Below are positions 41,815 to 52,960 of a stretch of 64,000 bases of DNA, in pieces. Source of the stretch: Nitrospirillum iridis. Lineage in GTDB: Bacteria; Pseudomonadota; Alphaproteobacteria; Azospirillales; Azospirillaceae. The notes beneath the pieces are model-generated. The model saw only the letters and a program-made list of their open reading frames with translations, made no database searches and was not told the origin of the DNA. The translations under genes were made by a program, and so were the position numbers. Location of the stretch: assembly GCF_014205765.1 (NCBI RefSeq), contig NZ_JACIIZ010000002.1, forward strand, positions 372,001 through 436,000, read 5' to 3'. Positions within the stretch are counted from its first letter, which is position 1. Each line of letters opens with the position of its first letter.

Positions 41815-42462
41815 TCAGTTCGGAATGTTGACCGTTATCTGCGGCAACGTGGCGTTCAAACGCAACAGGACGGTGTTGGTGATGTCCAGCGCGTCATCCG
41901 CCATATAGATGATATTGGAGCGCGGGATGACGAGGGTGAAGCCGTTTTCGCGCGCCACCTCGCCCACCACGCGCACCATGCTGTCGCGCAGCTTGGCGCT
42001 GGCCTCCGAAAAGGCGTTGTCCAGCTGGCGCCGACGTTCCTGCATGCGGCGCTGCATGTCGGCCACCTGCTGCTCGAAATCCTTGCGCTTCGCGTCAAAG
42101 GCCTCCTGCCCCAGCACCGTGCGCTGGCTGGCCAATTCCTTTTCCGCCTGCCGCAGCAGTTGTTCCTGCTGCGACAGCTCCGCCTGGAATTTCTGGGTCT
42201 GCACGCTGTCCTGCTGCTTGACGCTCTGCATGGCGGAGCATTTCTCCAGCAGGAACTGCACGTCGACCACGGCGATGGTGGTGACGGGCTTGCTCTGCGC
42301 CGCCTCGGCCACGGGCTTGGGCGGTGTTTTGGGCTGTGCCGCGGCCAGGGCCGGCTGCCCCGCGGCCAAGCCCCCAAAACCAAGAACGAGGGCCGCCAAG
42401 GCGGCCCTCGCACTGGAAAGGCAAACGGTCGGGGGTGGTGTGCGGCGTTGGAACGCCATCAT
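41815..42462 (-). CDS. OmpH/Skp-family periplasmic chaperone
   Basis: Periplasmic holdase for outer-membrane proteins (215 aa). It has a signal peptide with hydrophobic core [23 protein letters not shown] short beta strand, [15 protein letters not shown], follows, then a long charged coiled coil (about residues 85-160) typical of the tentacles, ending in [10 protein letters not shown]. The start has two consecutive ATG codons at 42462 and 42459. It lies 17 bases after bamA, whose product it serves. Confidence 0.92.
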   Translation of the reverse strand: MMAFQRRTPPPTVCLSSARAALAALVLGFGGLAAGQPALAAAQPKTPPKPVAEAAQSKPVTTIAVVDVQFLLEKCSAMQSVKQQDSVQTQKFQAELSQQEQLLRQAEKELASQRTVLGQEAFDAKRKDFEQQVADMQRRMQERRRQLDNAFSEASAKLRDSMVRVVGEVARENGFTLVIPRSNIIYMADDALDITNTVLLRLNATLPQITVNIPN

Positions 42463-42479
42463 GTCCCGTCCCTTCGTTC

Positions 42480-44810
42480 TTAGAACTGCGACCCGAAGCT
42501 GAAGCGGAACTGCTGAATGCGGTCGTAGCTCTTCTTCATCCACGGGTAGGCGAGATCGATGCGGATGGGGCCGAAGGGCGACTTCCACGACACGCCCACG
42601 CCCGAGGAGGCGCGGATGGCGAATTCATCGTGGAAATCGTCGCCCGTTTCCGCCTTTTCACCGCTCTGGTCCAGGCTGCCGACGTCGGTGAAGACGTGGA
42701 AGTCGACACCCAACTCCTCCGGCAGGCCCAACGGGAAGGTGACTTCCGCCGTGCCACGGGCCATGCGCTTACCGCCCAGGGCGTCGTTACCGCCATTGCT
42801 GGTGAAGGCGCGCGGGCCGACGCCCGCCACCTGGAAGCCGCGCAGGGTGTCGCCACCCAGGAAGAAGCGATCCTGAATGCGCACGAACTCGCCGCCCAGG
42901 CCCAGGATGTAACCGACTTCGCCTTCGAACTTCAGCACCACATTGCTGAAGAGCGGGAAGTAGATGCCGGAGGTCAGGCGGTTGCGCAGGAAGTGCACGC
43001 TGCCGCCCAGGCCGGCCACCTGGTTGGTGACGGTGAAGTAGTAGCCCGAGGTGGGCTTCAGACGGCTGTCGCGGGCGTCGAAGGTGAGAGCGGACTGGAT
43101 GGACGAGGTGGTCGTCGCCCCCACCTGCTCCTGCACGAAGCGCGACGTCTCGTACGTGATGTCGCTGATCCGGGTATGGGCCAGCGTATAGGTCACGAGT
43201 TCGCGCAAACGCTCGGAGATGGGGAAGCCGGCACGGATGTCGAAGCCCGTGCTGGACATGTCGTAGCTGTAGGACTCTTCCGTCGTGTTGGCGTTGCGGT
43301 CGGTACGGAAGAGGTCGGTGCCCACAGCCAGATCCCGGTTCATGAAATAGGGATCGGTGTAGGAGATGGTGAATTCCTTGGAGTAGTAGGACCACATCGT
43401 CGAGAAACGGATGTCTTGGCCCGTACCCAGGAAATTGCGCTGGCGGATGGAGAAGTCGATCAGCGCGCCTTCGGTGGTGGAGTAACCCAGGCCGACCTGG
43501 ATTTCACCGGTGGACTGCTCGCTGAGGTCGACGGTCAGCACCGCCTGGTCCGGCGTGCTACCCTCGCTGGGTTTGATCTTCACATCGTCGAAGAAGCCCA
43601 GGTCCTTGACCCGCTGTTCGGAGCGCTTGACCTTGGAGGCGTTGAAGGGGTCGCCTTCGGCCAGCAGCAGCTCGCGCCGCACCACCTTGTCCAAGGTGAT
43701 GAGGTTGCCGTTGATGTCGATACGCTCCACGAACACACGCGGGCTCGGGCTGATCTCGAAGTGCAGGTCGACGGTCTGCGTGTCGGCGTGGCGCTCCTCA
43801 TTGGGATCCACCTGCACGAAGGCGTACTGCTGGTCACCCAGCTTGTCCTGCAGCTTGTTGATCGTGCTTTCGATCTTGTCGGCGTTGAACCACTCGCCTT
43901 CCTTGGTCTCGATCACCTCGCGCAAGGGCGCCAGATCGATATCCTTGATGGCGCTGGTCAGCTCGATCTTGCCGAACTTGTAGCGCTTGCCCTCGTCCAA
44001 GGACATGGTGATGAAGAACTTGTCACGGTCCGGCGTCAGTTCCGCCACGGACGACATCACCCGGAAATCGGGGTAGCCGTTGCGGAAGTAGAAGCGGCGG
44101 ATCTGTTCCTTATCGTAGGCCAGACGATCGGGATCGTAGGTGTCGTCGCTGGACAGGAAGCGCCACCAACGCGATTCCTTGGTCACCATGACGTCGCGCA
44201 GTTCGCTGTCGTCATAGATGTTGTTGTTGATGAAGCTGATCAGCTGCACGCCGGTCAGCGGGCCTTCATCAATCTCGAACACCAGATCGACGCGGTTTTG
44301 TTCCAGCTGGACGATCTTGGGCTCGATACGGGCGGCGAAGCGGCCGTTGCGGCGATAGACGTCCAGCATGCGCTGCACGTCCTGCTGCACACGGGACCGG
44401 GTGAACACCAGGCGCGACCGCAGCTGGACTTCGGACTGCAGGTCCTCCGTCTTGACGCGCTTGTTCCCTTCGAACACCACGCGGTTGATGATCGGGTTTT
44501 CAACCACGCTCACCACCAGGGTGTCGCCGTCACGGCGCAGGGTCACGTCGGCGAACAGCCCCGTGGAGAACAGGGCCTTCAGCGACTCATCGATCTTGTC
44601 CGGATTGAAGGCATCGCCTTGCGAAACCACCAGGTAGGAGCGGACCGTGGCCTGCTCGATACGCTGGGTGCCTTCGACGCGGATGTCCTTGATGACGCCA
44701 CCGGACAGGATCTCCTGAGCCCAGGCACCGGACGAAAGAGCGACAGCTGACGTTGCGGTGGTGCCGGCGAAAACCAGGCACAGCGCCGCTACTCTCGAAA
44801 CCGAACCCAA
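42480..44810 (-). CDS. bamA: Outer-membrane assembly factor BamA
   Basis: Inserts beta-barrels into the outer membrane (776 aa). A signal peptide ending GAWA is followed by five POTRA domains (first IKDIRVEGTQRIEQATV) and a 16-strand barrel ending in FRFSFGSQF, with the terminal aromatic. The FLGGDTLRGF segment carries the conserved VRGF/Y-type loop-6 motif as LRGF. The start is a TTG at 44810 behind GGGGGAAA. No ATG gives a complete signal peptide. It follows rseP by 13 bases. Confidence 0.96.
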   Translation of the reverse strand: MGSVSRVAALCLVFAGTTATSAVALSSGAWAQEILSGGVIKDIRVEGTQRIEQATVRSYLVVSQGDAFNPDKIDESLKALFSTGLFADVTLRRDGDTLVVSVVENPIINRVVFEGNKRVKTEDLQSEVQLRSRLVFTRSRVQQDVQRMLDVYRRNGRFAARIEPKIVQLEQNRVDLVFEIDEGPLTGVQLISFINNNIYDDSELRDVMVTKESRWWRFLSSDDTYDPDRLAYDKEQIRRFYFRNGYPDFRVMSSVAELTPDRDKFFITMSLDEGKRYKFGKIELTSAIKDIDLAPLREVIETKEGEWFNADKIESTINKLQDKLGDQQYAFVQVDPNEERHADTQTVDLHFEISPSPRVFVERIDINGNLITLDKVVRRELLLAEGDPFNASKVKRSEQRVKDLGFFDDVKIKPSEGSTPDQAVLTVDLSEQSTGEIQVGLGYSTTEGALIDFSIRQRNFLGTGQDIRFSTMWSYYSKEFTISYTDPYFMNRDLAVGTDLFRTDRNANTTEESYSYDMSSTGFDIRAGFPISERLRELVTYTLAHTRISDITYETSRFVQEQVGATTTSSIQSALTFDARDSRLKPTSGYYFTVTNQVAGLGGSVHFLRNRLTSGIYFPLFSNVVLKFEGEVGYILGLGGEFVRIQDRFFLGGDTLRGFQVAGVGPRAFTSNGGNDALGGKRMARGTAEVTFPLGLPEELGVDFHVFTDVGSLDQSGEKAETGDDFHDEFAIRASSGVGVSWKSPFGPIRIDLAYPWMKKSYDRIQQFRFSFGSQF

Positions 44811-44823
44811 TTATTTCCCCCGG

Positions 44824-45966
44824 TCAAACTTTGGAAATCAGAGACTTAACGATGCTGCCCACACCAAAGTGGACGAGATCGTTCCAAGTGGCGAAAATCA
44901 TGAGACTAAGTACCAAAGCCAGGCCGATCCGGAAACCATATTCCTGAGCGCGTTCGCCCAGGGGACGGCCCCGTAAAGCTTCCAGGCCATAGTACATCAG
45001 GTGCCCCCCGTCCAGCATGGGAACGGGGAACAGGTTGATAAGACCCAGATTGACTGACAGCACGGTCATGAACCACACGACCTGTACGAAGCCCACCTGG
45101 GCCATCTGGCCCGACATCTGCACGATGCGCAGCGGCCCACCCAGATCCTCGGTGCCATGGGCCCCGATGATCATCTGCCCCACCGCTTCCAGCGTGCCGG
45201 TGATCAGCGCCCAGGTGCCCTTGCAGGCCGCCAGGACGGCGTTCAGCGGATCGCGACGGTGGTACTCATCCTGGCCGCGGATAACGCCCAGGCGGCCAAT
45301 GCGGCTCTTGTTGCCGAACCGGTCTTCCGACTCCACGGCCCGCGGCGTGACCCGCAGATCCACTTGCGCGTCGCCGCGCTGAACCTTCACGGCCAAGGGC
45401 ATGTCGGGGCTGACGGCGATGATCTGCTGCAGATCCTCGAACCGTTCGATCTGGTGGCCATTCACCTCCAGGAACCGGTCGCCAGCCTGGACACCGGCGG
45501 CGGCGGCGGCGCTGTCAGGCTCCACCTGCTGCACGGTGGCCGGCGTGTAGGGCTGGCCGTAGAACATGAACAGCAGGGACATGATGACGATGGCGAACAG
45601 GAAATTCGCCATCGGGCCGGCGGCGACGATCGCCGCGCGCTGGCCCACCCGCTTGTGATGGAAGGACACGGCGCGCTCTTCCGCCGTCATGGTCCGGGCT
45701 TCAGCCCCGGGACGGCTGGTGGCGTCGGCGTCGCCGTACATCTTCACGTACCCGCCCAGCGGAATCAGGCTGAATTTCCAGCGCGTGCCGGCGCGGTCAT
45801 TGAAGCCCCAGATTTCTGGCCCGAAGCCGATGGAGAACACCTCCACCCGCACCCCGTTACGGCGCGCGATGTAGTAGTGACCGAATTCGTGCACGAACAC
45901 GAGGACGGTCAGCACCACCAGGAAGGTGCCCCCATAGGTGCTGGCGTAGTTCACGATCTGATGCAT
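44824..45966 (-). CDS. rseP: Site-2 zinc metalloprotease RseP
   Basis: Intramembrane protease that cleaves anti-sigma factors and signal peptides (380 aa). The zinc motif HEFGH is in the first helix and the third ligand region is NLFPVPMLDGGH. One PDZ domain lies in between (about residues 125-200). The ATG at 45966 has GGAG 9 bases upstream. A GTG seven codons earlier is too close to its AGGAGG. It precedes bamA, the usual alphaproteobacterial arrangement. Confidence 0.95.
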   Translation of the reverse strand: MHQIVNYASTYGGTFLVVLTVLVFVHEFGHYYIARRNGVRVEVFSIGFGPEIWGFNDRAGTRWKFSLIPLGGYVKMYGDADATSRPGAEARTMTAEERAVSFHHKRVGQRAAIVAAGPMANFLFAIVIMSLLFMFYGQPYTPATVQQVEPDSAAAAAGVQAGDRFLEVNGHQIERFEDLQQIIAVSPDMPLAVKVQRGDAQVDLRVTPRAVESEDRFGNKSRIGRLGVIRGQDEYHRRDPLNAVLAACKGTWALITGTLEAVGQMIIGAHGTEDLGGPLRIVQMSGQMAQVGFVQVVWFMTVLSVNLGLINLFPVPMLDGGHLMYYGLEALRGRPLGERAQEYGFRIGLALVLSLMIFATWNDLVHFGVGSIVKSLISKV

Positions 45967-46177
45967 CGTCCCAAACTCCAAAAACACCCCCTCCTTAAGG
46001 GCGCCCCCGACTTTCCCACCTCACCCGAGGCTAAAAAATGGGACCACGCATATGAAGAGAGCCTGTGCGCCCGATCACGATGTTGCCTGGCGACGATGAA
46101 CAAAACGTCATCGCTGGCAGCGTCACGACCCGGCCGGCAGGCCCCGGTCATCCTTGAACGGCCGGGACCCCCGTTTC

Positions 46178-47386
46178 CTATCGCGCCTTAATCGCTTCGG
46201 TCGCGATGCGTCGCGCCACGGTATCGACTTCCCGCACATCGTCCAGTGAATTAAGGCGCGAATGCGGCACCGTCGTCATGGCGTGTTCCACAATACGCTC
46301 AATATCCAGGAAACCAATGCGCCCATCCAGGAAGGCGGCGACGGCCACCTCGTTGGCGGCATTCATCACGCACGCGGCGCAGCCACCGGCGCGCATGGCC
46401 TCGCGCGCCAGGCGCAGGGCCGGGAATTTCTCCGGATCGGGGGCGTGGAACTCCAGGCTCCCCGCCGTCACCAGATCCAGGCGCTCGCCGGGCGTGGCGA
46501 TGCGGTGCGGCCAGCCCAGGGCCACGGCGATGGGTGTCCGCATGTCGGGCGTGCCCAGCTGGGCCAGGACGGAGCCGTCAACGTATTCCACCAGGCTGTG
46601 CACCACCGACTGCGGGTGGACCAGCACGTCGATCTTGTTCTCGGGCATGCCGAACAAATGATGCGCCTCGATGACCTCCAGGCCCTTGTTCATCATGGTG
46701 GCGCTGTCCACCGAGATCTTGGCGCCCATGTCCCAGGTGGGATGGGCGACGGCCTCCTTCACCGTGGCGCGCGCCATCTCTTCCCGCGTCTTCTTGCGGA
46801 AGGGCCCGCCCGAGGCCGTCAGGATCAGGCGGCTGACGCCCTCCACCCGGTCGGACTCGAACACCTGGAAGATGGCGCTGTGCTCGCTGTCCACCGGCAG
46901 CAGGGTGGCGCCGTGGCGTTTCACCTCGGCCATCATCAGCGCGCCGGCGCAGACCAGCACTTCCTTGTTGGCGAAGGCGACGATGGCGCCGCGGCGGGCG
47001 GCGGCCAGCGTGGGCTCCATGCCGGCGGCGCCGACGATGGCGGCCATGACCCAGTCCGCCGGCCGCGTGGCCGCGTCCACCACGGCCTGGGCGCCGGCCG
47101 CGACCTCGATACCCGTGCCGGCCAGGGCGTCCTTCAGCGCGCCGTAATGGGCCTCATCGGCCACCACGGCGGCCTTGGCGCGCAACTCCTTGGCCTGGCG
47201 GGCCAGCAGGTCCACGTTCTTGCGGGCAACCAAGGCTTCCACCTGGTACAGCTCCGGTGAGCGGGCCACCAGTTCCACCGTGTTGCAGCCCACCGAGCCG
47301 GTGGAGCCCAGGATGGTCACCGTGCGCGCGGCCGGAACGGCAACGGGCGCGGGCGCCGCCACGGCCTGCAGGGAACTCACCACCAT
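46178..47386 (-). CDS. dxr: 1-deoxy-D-xylulose 5-phosphate reductoisomerase
   Basis: Second step of the MEP isoprenoid pathway (402 aa). The NADPH motif is in [18 protein letters not shown]. Metal and substrate residues are in [19 protein letters not shown] and [17 protein letters not shown]. The N-terminus carries about 20 extra Ala/Pro/Val residues. GGGGAG precedes the ATG at 47386, and the gene overlaps the end of cdsA by 10 bases. The 211 bases after it hold nothing I recognise. Confidence 0.97.
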   Translation of the reverse strand: MVVSSLQAVAAPAPVAVPAARTVTILGSTGSVGCNTVELVARSPELYQVEALVARKNVDLLARQAKELRAKAAVVADEAHYGALKDALAGTGIEVAAGAQAVVDAATRPADWVMAAIVGAAGMEPTLAAARRGAIVAFANKEVLVCAGALMMAEVKRHGATLLPVDSEHSAIFQVFESDRVEGVSRLILTASGGPFRKKTREEMARATVKEAVAHPTWDMGAKISVDSATMMNKGLEVIEAHHLFGMPENKIDVLVHPQSVVHSLVEYVDGSVLAQLGTPDMRTPIAVALGWPHRIATPGERLDLVTAGSLEFHAPDPEKFPALRLAREAMRAGGCAACVMNAANEVAVAAFLDGRIGFLDIERIVEHAMTTVPHSRLNSLDDVREVDTVARRIATEAIKAR

Positions 47387-48279
47387 GACCCATTCTCCCC
47401 AATGAGGGCATGGAACAGCGCGAACACCGGCGCCGCCATGACCAGCCCATCAATACGATCCAACAATCCGCCGTGCCCGGGGATCAGCGAGCCGCTGTCC
47501 TTCACGTCGCACCGGCGCTTCATATACGATTCGAACAGATCACCGACCTGCCCCACCACCGCGATGACGGCCGCGACGAAGGCCCCCGCGCCAGGCGAGG
47601 AAACGGTGGCGAGCGGCGACAGCGCCAAGCCTACCAAAGCCGCCGCCGCCATGCCGCCCAAAAGGCCAGCCCAGGTCTTCTTGGGGCTGATGCGGGGGGC
47701 CAGCTTCGGGCCACCGATGGCGCGGCCGGCGATATAGGCGCCGATATCCGTGGCCCAGATGGCCAGCAGCAGGAACAGGAACAGCCAGATGGCCTCGGGC
47801 CCCGCCCGGTTGCGCACCCAATCCAGCGCCAGGCAGCCGCCGCCGACATAGGGCACGATCAGCGCGTAGTAGAGGGGAGACGGCAAACGGCCACCCTGCT
47901 GCGCCGGGGCCGGCTCAGGCGCCGGCGTCTGGGGGCGGGCGTGGCCGCCTGCCGCCGCCCACCATAGCAGGGCCGTCTGCGCCGCCAGCAGGACCAGCCC
48001 ATACAGCGGCCCCGCCACGAACTCCCCGCTTAGGGTAACGAGGATGGTCAGCAGGCCCATGGCCGTCGCCCAGGGTTGGCGCCCAGGCACCACCAGCCGC
48101 AGCCATTCCAGCGCGGCGATGACGGCGACCGCCACCAGCACGAGCTGGAAGACGATGCCTCCCAGCCATACGGCCACCAGGACCGGAGGCCCCAGGACCA
48201 AGGCGGAAAAAATCCGGATCTTCAGATCACCCGGAAGCTTGGCCAGCAGCCCTTCAGCGCGTTCCAACCGTTGCCCCAT
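47377..48279 (-). CDS. cdsA: Phosphatidate cytidylyltransferase
   Basis: Makes CDP-diacylglycerol for phospholipid synthesis (300 aa). Multiple membrane helices are present and the family signature near the C-terminus reads [32 protein letters not shown] lies ahead of it. The ATG at 48279 overlaps uppS by 26 bases. No better start exists, as the frame above it runs inside uppS. Confidence 0.95.
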   Translation of the reverse strand: MGQRLERAEGLLAKLPGDLKIRIFSALVLGPPVLVAVWLGGIVFQLVLVAVAVIAALEWLRLVVPGRQPWATAMGLLTILVTLSGEFVAGPLYGLVLLAAQTALLWWAAAGGHARPQTPAPEPAPAQQGGRLPSPLYYALIVPYVGGGCLALDWVRNRAGPEAIWLFLFLLLAIWATDIGAYIAGRAIGGPKLAPRISPKKTWAGLLGGMAAAALVGLALSPLATVSSPGAGAFVAAVIAVVGQVGDLFESYMKRRCDVKDSGSLIPGHGGLLDRIDGLVMAAPVFALFHALIGENGSWW

Positions 48280-48991
48280 ACCGGCGGTCGCGCCGATGGA
48301 ATTCCTGGATGGCGTCATCCAGATCCTGGCGCCCGAAATCCGGCCACAGCGTTTCCACGAACACCAGCTCCGCATAGGCCATCTGCCACAGCAGGAAGTT
48401 GCTGATGCGCTTTTCCCCGCTGGTGCGGATCACCAGGTCCGGATCGGGGATGTCCCGGGTATAGAGGCACCCACTCAAGCTTTCCACCGTCACCTGCTCA
48501 GGGCTGCGGTGTCCGGCCCGCACCTCCTCCGCCAGATGGCGGGCGGCGTTGGCGATTTCCTGGCGCGAGCCATAGCTGAGCGCCATCACCAGGGTCAGGC
48601 GGGTATTGTTGGCCGTCAGGCTTTCCGCGTTCTCGATCAGCGTCACGATGTCGGGCGCCAGGCGCGACCGATCGCCGATGATGCGCAGCCGCACCCCGTT
48701 CTTGTGCAGGGTGGCGATCTCACCCCGCAGGTAGAACCGCAGCAGGTGCATCAACTCGCTGACCTCACCCTCCGGCCGGCTCCAGTTCTCCGAGGAGAAG
48801 CTGAACAGCGTGAGGTAGGACACGCCCAGTTCCCGGGCAGCCTCCAGCACGCGCCGCACCGCCTCCACACCCTTCTTGTGGCCGGCGGTGCGGGGCAGGC
48901 CGCGGCGCGTCGCCCAACGCCCATTGCCGTCCATGATGATGGCGATGTGGGCGGGAGGACGGGCATTCAGGGGCACGGCGGCACCGGACAT
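48254..48991 (-). CDS. uppS: Isoprenyl (undecaprenyl) diphosphate synthase
   Basis: Builds the undecaprenyl carrier lipid for cell wall and lipopolysaccharide (245 aa). The active-site start IAIIMDGNGRWATRRGLPR, the central YLTLFSFSSENWSRP and the C-terminal VIRTSGEKRISNFLLWQ are all present. It lies 50 bases after frr in the same leftward unit. Confidence 0.97.
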   Translation of the reverse strand: MSGAAVPLNARPPAHIAIIMDGNGRWATRRGLPRTAGHKKGVEAVRRVLEAARELGVSYLTLFSFSSENWSRPEGEVSELMHLLRFYLRGEIATLHKNGVRLRIIGDRSRLAPDIVTLIENAESLTANNTRLTLVMALSYGSRQEIANAARHLAEEVRAGHRSPEQVTVESLSGCLYTRDIPDPDLVIRTSGEKRISNFLLWQMAYAELVFVETLWPDFGRQDLDDAIQEFHRRDRRYGATVGTR

Positions 48992-49041
48992 GGGACTCTC
49001 GAGGAAGACTGGGACGTCAAAGCGGATAGGGGCCAGGAAGG

Positions 49042-49599
49042 TCAGATCTGGGTGATGTCTTTTTCCTTGGACGCGAACGCCTCATCAATCTTCTTGATGT
49101 GGGCGTCGGTCAGAGCCTGCACCTTGTCCGACCACGTCTTGTGCTCATCCTCGGACAGGTCGCCATCCTTCTGCAGCTTCTTCAGCATGTCCATGCCGTC
49201 GCGGCGCACGTTGCGGACGGCCACGCGGGCCTGCTCGGCATACTTGTTGGCGACCTTCACCAGTTCCTGGCGACGCTCCTGGTTCAGGTCAGGGATGGGA
49301 ACCCGGATGGTGTTGCCATCGGTCTGCGGGTTCAGGCCCAGCCCGGCCTCACGGATGCCCTTTTCGGTGGCCTTGATCATGCCGCGATCCCAGACCTGCA
49401 CGGTGATCAGGCGCGGTTCCGGGACGCTGACGGTGGCCACCTGGTTCAGGGGCATGGAGGAGCCATAGGCCTCCACCATCACCGGTTCCAGCAGGTTGGC
49501 CGACGCGCGGCCGGTGCGCAGGCCGGCGAATTCCTTGCGCAAGCTCTCGACGGCGCCGTCCATGCGCCGGGTGATGTCGTCCATTGAGGGAGCGGCCAC
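49042..49599 (-). CDS. frr: Ribosome recycling factor
   Basis: Splits the post-termination ribosome with EF-G (185 aa, standard). Conserved segments are [33 protein letters not shown] and [10 protein letters not shown]. The start is a GTG at 49599 two bases after the pyrH stop, with GAGG in the end of pyrH. Confidence 0.97.
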   Translation of the reverse strand: MAAPSMDDITRRMDGAVESLRKEFAGLRTGRASANLLEPVMVEAYGSSMPLNQVATVSVPEPRLITVQVWDRGMIKATEKGIREAGLGLNPQTDGNTIRVPIPDLNQERRQELVKVANKYAEQARVAVRNVRRDGMDMLKKLQKDGDLSEDEHKTWSDKVQALTDAHIKKIDEAFASKEKDITQI

Positions 49600-49601
49600 T
49601 T

Positions 49602-50324
49602 TTAAGCCTCTTCTTCCGTAATGATCGTGAAACGGCCCCGTCCATCCATGACTTCGGCGAAGGCGCCTTCCTCATGGATGGAAAAGACCAGGATAGGAAT
49701 GTTGTTCTCACGCGCCAGCGAAATCGCCGTGGCGTCCATGACCTGCAGGTCGTTCGACAGGACATGCAGGTAGGTCAGGGACGACAGGCGCTCGGCGGTG
49801 GGATCCTTCTTGGGATCGGCGGTATAGACGCCGTCCACCTTGGTGCCCTTCAACAGGGCGTCGCAGCCCATTTCCGAGGCGCGCAGGGCGGCGGCCGTGT
49901 CGGTGGTGAAGAAGGGGTTGCCGGTGCCGGCGGCGAAAATCACCACCCGGCCCTTTTCCATGTGACGCACGGCACGGCGGCGGATGAAGGGTTCGCACAC
50001 GCTGGCCATGGGAATGGCGGACTGCACGCGGGTGGGCACGCCCATGCGCTCCAGCGCGCTCTGCATGGCCAGGGCGTTCATCACGGTGGCCAGCATGCCC
50101 ATGTTGTCGGCTGTGGCACGCTCCATGCCCGAGGCGGCGCCGGAGACACCACGGAAGATGTTGCCGCCACCGATGACCAGGCAAACTTCGATACCCCTGG
50201 CGAGCACGGTCTTCACCTCACCGGCGACGCGGTTGACGATCTGCTGGTCGAGACCGAATTCACGGTCCCCCATCAGCGCCTCGCCCGAGATTTTCAGTAG
50301 AACGCGTTTGTATCGGGCAGCCAC
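49602..50324 (-). CDS. pyrH: UMP kinase
   Basis: Phosphorylates UMP to UDP, feeding CTP and cell-wall nucleotide synthesis (240 aa). The amino-acid-kinase fold shows [24 protein letters not shown] and [14 protein letters not shown]. The start is a GTG at 50324 with AGAGGAC upstream. It is separated from tsf by about 400 bases containing the tsf terminator. Confidence 0.97.
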   Translation of the reverse strand: MAARYKRVLLKISGEALMGDREFGLDQQIVNRVAGEVKTVLARGIEVCLVIGGGNIFRGVSGAASGMERATADNMGMLATVMNALAMQSALERMGVPTRVQSAIPMASVCEPFIRRRAVRHMEKGRVVIFAAGTGNPFFTTDTAAALRASEMGCDALLKGTKVDGVYTADPKKDPTAERLSSLTYLHVLSNDLQVMDATAISLARENNIPILVFSIHEEGAFAEVMDGRGRFTIITEEEA

Positions 50325-50720
50325 GGGGTCAGGTCCTCTCGCCAGTTGATGGGCCCGGCGGGAAGCCGGGTTGGGAAGCCACGAATGTCCGGGGTCAGAT
50401 CCGGCTTAGCTCTACTGCAAACTTGCCCCCGCCGCCAAGCCCGGCGTTTCGCGGATGCGCAGTAGGACCCGGAATTGAGCCGGAATCGGGGCGCGTGAAA
50501 AGAGCGGCGCCGACGGATGCGCCGGCGGCCACTCTACCACTAAGGAATGTCGGATGAATCGCCGCCCCGCCAATGACACGGAAATGGCGCGGCGCGGGGA
50601 AGCGGGCCGGGGCGGCGGGCTGTCCCCCTTCCCGCGAGGGAAATGGGAGGCGCCCAAGAAACCGGCGCGTCCATCGCTGGACGCGCCGGCTTTTACTACC
50701 AGTTCTGGTCGGCTGAGGGA
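50325..50720. other. Intergenic region tsf / pyrH
   Basis: These 396 bases carry no credible protein gene. The right end holds the tsf terminator. The rest should contain the pyrH promoter. On the leftward strand around 50535-50555 there is a tRNA D-arm-like string (AGTGGTAGAG) and further on a T-arm-like hairpin, but no acceptor stem or anticodon arm fits. Confidence 0.5.
50656..50692 (-). terminator. Terminator after tsf
   Basis: A perfect 12-bp stem, CCGGCGCGTCCA with its complement (50662-50673 with 50678-50689), has a 4-base loop and TTTCTTGG following leftward. It is about 30 bases past the tsf stop. Confidence 0.85.
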
Positions 50721-51638
50721 TCAGCGCGCCATCGAGGCCACTTCGGCCGCGAAGTCGCTCTCTTCCTTCTCGATGCCGTCGCCCAGCACGAAGCGGACGA
50801 AGCCGGTCAGCTTCACCGGGGCGCCAACGGTCTTGGCGGCGTTCTCCACCACCTTGCGGATCTTGGTTTCCTGGTCGATGACGTAGGTCTGCTCCAGCAG
50901 AACCACCTCCTCGTAGTACTTGCGCAGGCGGCCTTCCACCATCTTGGCGATGATGTCCTCGGCCTTGCCCGAGGCGCGGGCCTGGTCGGCCAGCACGTTG
51001 CGCTCACGGTCCAGGGCGGCGGTGTCGACGTCGGCGATGTCCAGGGCTTCCGGACGGGCGGCGGCGATGTGCATGGCGATCTGGCGGCCCAGCTCCAGCA
51101 GCTTGGCCTTGTCGCCGGTCGACTCCAGGGCCACCAGCACGCCGATCTTGCCCAGGCCGGGGACCAGGGCGTTATGGACGTAGTTGGCGACGACGCCGTC
51201 GGTGACCGACAGGCGGGCGGCGCGGCGCAGGTTCATGTTCTCGCCGATGGTGGCGACCAGATGGGTCAGTTCCTCGGCGACGGTGCGGCCGTTGCCGAAG
51301 GCCTGGCCCTTCAGGGCCTCGACGTCGGCATCGGCCAGCGCCAGCTTGGTCACGCCGGACACCAGACCCTGGAACAGGTCGTTACGGGCGACGAAGTCGG
51401 TCTCGGCATTGATTTCGACGGCGGCGCCGGTGGTGCCCTCGGAGGCGACACCGACCAGACCCTCGGCGGCGACGCGGCCGGCCTTCTTGGCGGCGGCGGC
51501 CAGGCCCTTCTTGCGCAGCCAGTCAACGGCGCCTTCGATGTCGCCGGCGACCTCGTTCAGGGCCTTCTTGCAGTCCATCATGCCGGCGCCGGTCTTCTCG
51601 CGCAGCTCTTTAACGAGCGCAGCCGTAATCTCAGCCAT
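50721..51638 (-). CDS. tsf: Elongation factor Ts
   Basis: Recycles EF-Tu by exchanging GDP for GTP (305 aa). The N-terminal domain shows [19 protein letters not shown], followed by the core with ETDFVARND. The ATG at 51638 has GAGAGGCGAAG immediately upstream. It follows rpsB, the conserved order, but with an unusually structured 297-base gap. Confidence 0.98.
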   Translation of the reverse strand: MAEITAALVKELREKTGAGMMDCKKALNEVAGDIEGAVDWLRKKGLAAAAKKAGRVAAEGLVGVASEGTTGAAVEINAETDFVARNDLFQGLVSGVTKLALADADVEALKGQAFGNGRTVAEELTHLVATIGENMNLRRAARLSVTDGVVANYVHNALVPGLGKIGVLVALESTGDKAKLLELGRQIAMHIAAARPEALDIADVDTAALDRERNVLADQARASGKAEDIIAKMVEGRLRKYYEEVVLLEQTYVIDQETKIRKVVENAAKTVGAPVKLTGFVRFVLGDGIEKEESDFAAEVASMAR

Positions 51639-51935
51639 CTTCGCCTCTCTCATCGCATCAGAGCGGACGAACGTCCGCAGGGATATTTCTGGGGTCGGAG
51701 GGACGTCGCCATCCGCATCCGGGAATTTCGCGGGCGACCGTTCCCTCGCGGGGAGCGCCGCCCATATGACAGCCGCCCCGAAACGGGGCGGAGGTGGCCA
51801 GGGGCACCCCGCCCCCGGTCAGCCCAGGGGACGACTTTCCCCCGGACAATCCAAGAGGCTTCCTGCCCCCGGACAGCAACGCGGCCGGACCGGCACCCCT
51901 TTCCAGGGACACCGATCCGGCCGCCCGCCATAGAC
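51639..51935 (-). promoter_or_regulatory. rpsB-tsf intercistronic region with repeats and hairpin
   Basis: Within these 297 bases is a perfect 8-bp hairpin CCGCCCCG-AAA-CGGGGCGG (51773-51791). Next to it are three imperfect direct repeats of about 23 bases, each ending CCCCCGG-A/T-CAG or a close variant (about 51800-51880 on the + strand). No T-run follows the hairpin. A role in setting the S2:EF-Ts ratio is inferred from its position. Confidence 0.4.
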
Positions 51936-52715
51936 TTAGGCCTCAGCGGCGACTTCGACTTCCGCGGCCGGGATCTCTTCCACCGGGGCTTCTTCCGAAG
52001 CGCCGACGTCGATGCCCGAGGCGGCCATCTCAGCGTGCAGACCGTCCAGCACGGCGCCGGAGATCAGCTCGCAGTACAGCTCGATGGCGCGCAGGGCGTC
52101 GTCGTTGCCGGGGATGGGGAAGGTCACGCCATCGGGGTTGCTGTTGCTGTCCAGCACGGCGACCACGGGGATGCCCAGCTTGTTGGCTTCCTGAACAGCC
52201 AGCGACTCCTTGTTGGTGTCGATGATGACCAGGATGTCCGGCAGGCCGCCCATCTCCTTGATGCCGCCCAGCGCCCGCTCCAGCTTGTCGCGGTCACGGG
52301 TGCGGTTCAGCAATTCCTTCTTGGTCAGGCCGGCGATCTGGCCACCCAACAGCTCGTCCATCTCGCGCAGGCGCTTGATCGACTGGGAAATGGTCTTCCA
52401 GTTGGTCAGCATGCCGCCGAGCCAGCGGTGGTTGACGTAGTACTGGCCGCAACGACCAGCGGCCTCGGCCACCTTTTCCTGGGCCTGGCGCTTGGTGCCG
52501 ACGAACAGGACGCGACCGCCGCCGGCGACCACGTCACGCACGGCCTGCATGGCGCGGTGCAGCATGGGAACCGACTGTTCCAGGTCGATGATGTGCACGC
52601 CGTTGCGCACGCCGAAGATGAACGGGGCCATCTTCGGGTTCCAGCGACGGGTGTGGTGACCGAAATGCACGCCGGCTTCCAGCAGCTGGCGCATGGTAAA
52701 GGAGGGCATAGCCAT
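51936..52715 (-). CDS. rpsB: 30S ribosomal protein S2
   Basis: Small-subunit protein needed for S1 binding (259 aa). The start [39 protein letters not shown] and the central [15 protein letters not shown] are standard. The C-terminus is extended by an acidic Ala/Glu/Val tail of about 25 residues. The ATG at 52715 has GGAGAAAGG at a good distance. The open frame extends 33 codons further without family sequence. Confidence 0.98.
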   Translation of the reverse strand: MAMPSFTMRQLLEAGVHFGHHTRRWNPKMAPFIFGVRNGVHIIDLEQSVPMLHRAMQAVRDVVAGGGRVLFVGTKRQAQEKVAEAAGRCGQYYVNHRWLGGMLTNWKTISQSIKRLREMDELLGGQIAGLTKKELLNRTRDRDKLERALGGIKEMGGLPDILVIIDTNKESLAVQEANKLGIPVVAVLDSNSNPDGVTFPIPGNDDALRAIELYCELISGAVLDGLHAEMAASGIDVGASEEAPVEEIPAAEVEVAAEA

Positions 52716-52960
52716 GTAACGGAACCTTTCTCCGGTTTGGCCTCCGTGGGCAATGCCCCTTGGCCACCTGGCCTCGAGACACCGGAAGCGGACCACCCTA
52801 GATAATAAGGGCACCCCGCAAGCCCACGTGTGGGATTGACGATGGGCGGTGTGATACCGCGCCGCCCCGCCGATTTCAACCCCGAAGCGACCGCCCCGCC
52901 TTGCGGGAACGAAAGGGGTCCCCCGCGCCCGGCGCTTGGCAGCCGCGACCCGGCCGCCCT

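Noticed and set aside
50460-50560. tRNA-like sequence on the leftward strand between tsf and pyrH (AGTGGTAGAG and a CTCAATT loop closed by CCGG)
   Set aside because: No acceptor stem can be paired with the 3' side, and no 5-bp anticodon stem with a 7-base loop fits between the two arms. At most a degenerate remnant.
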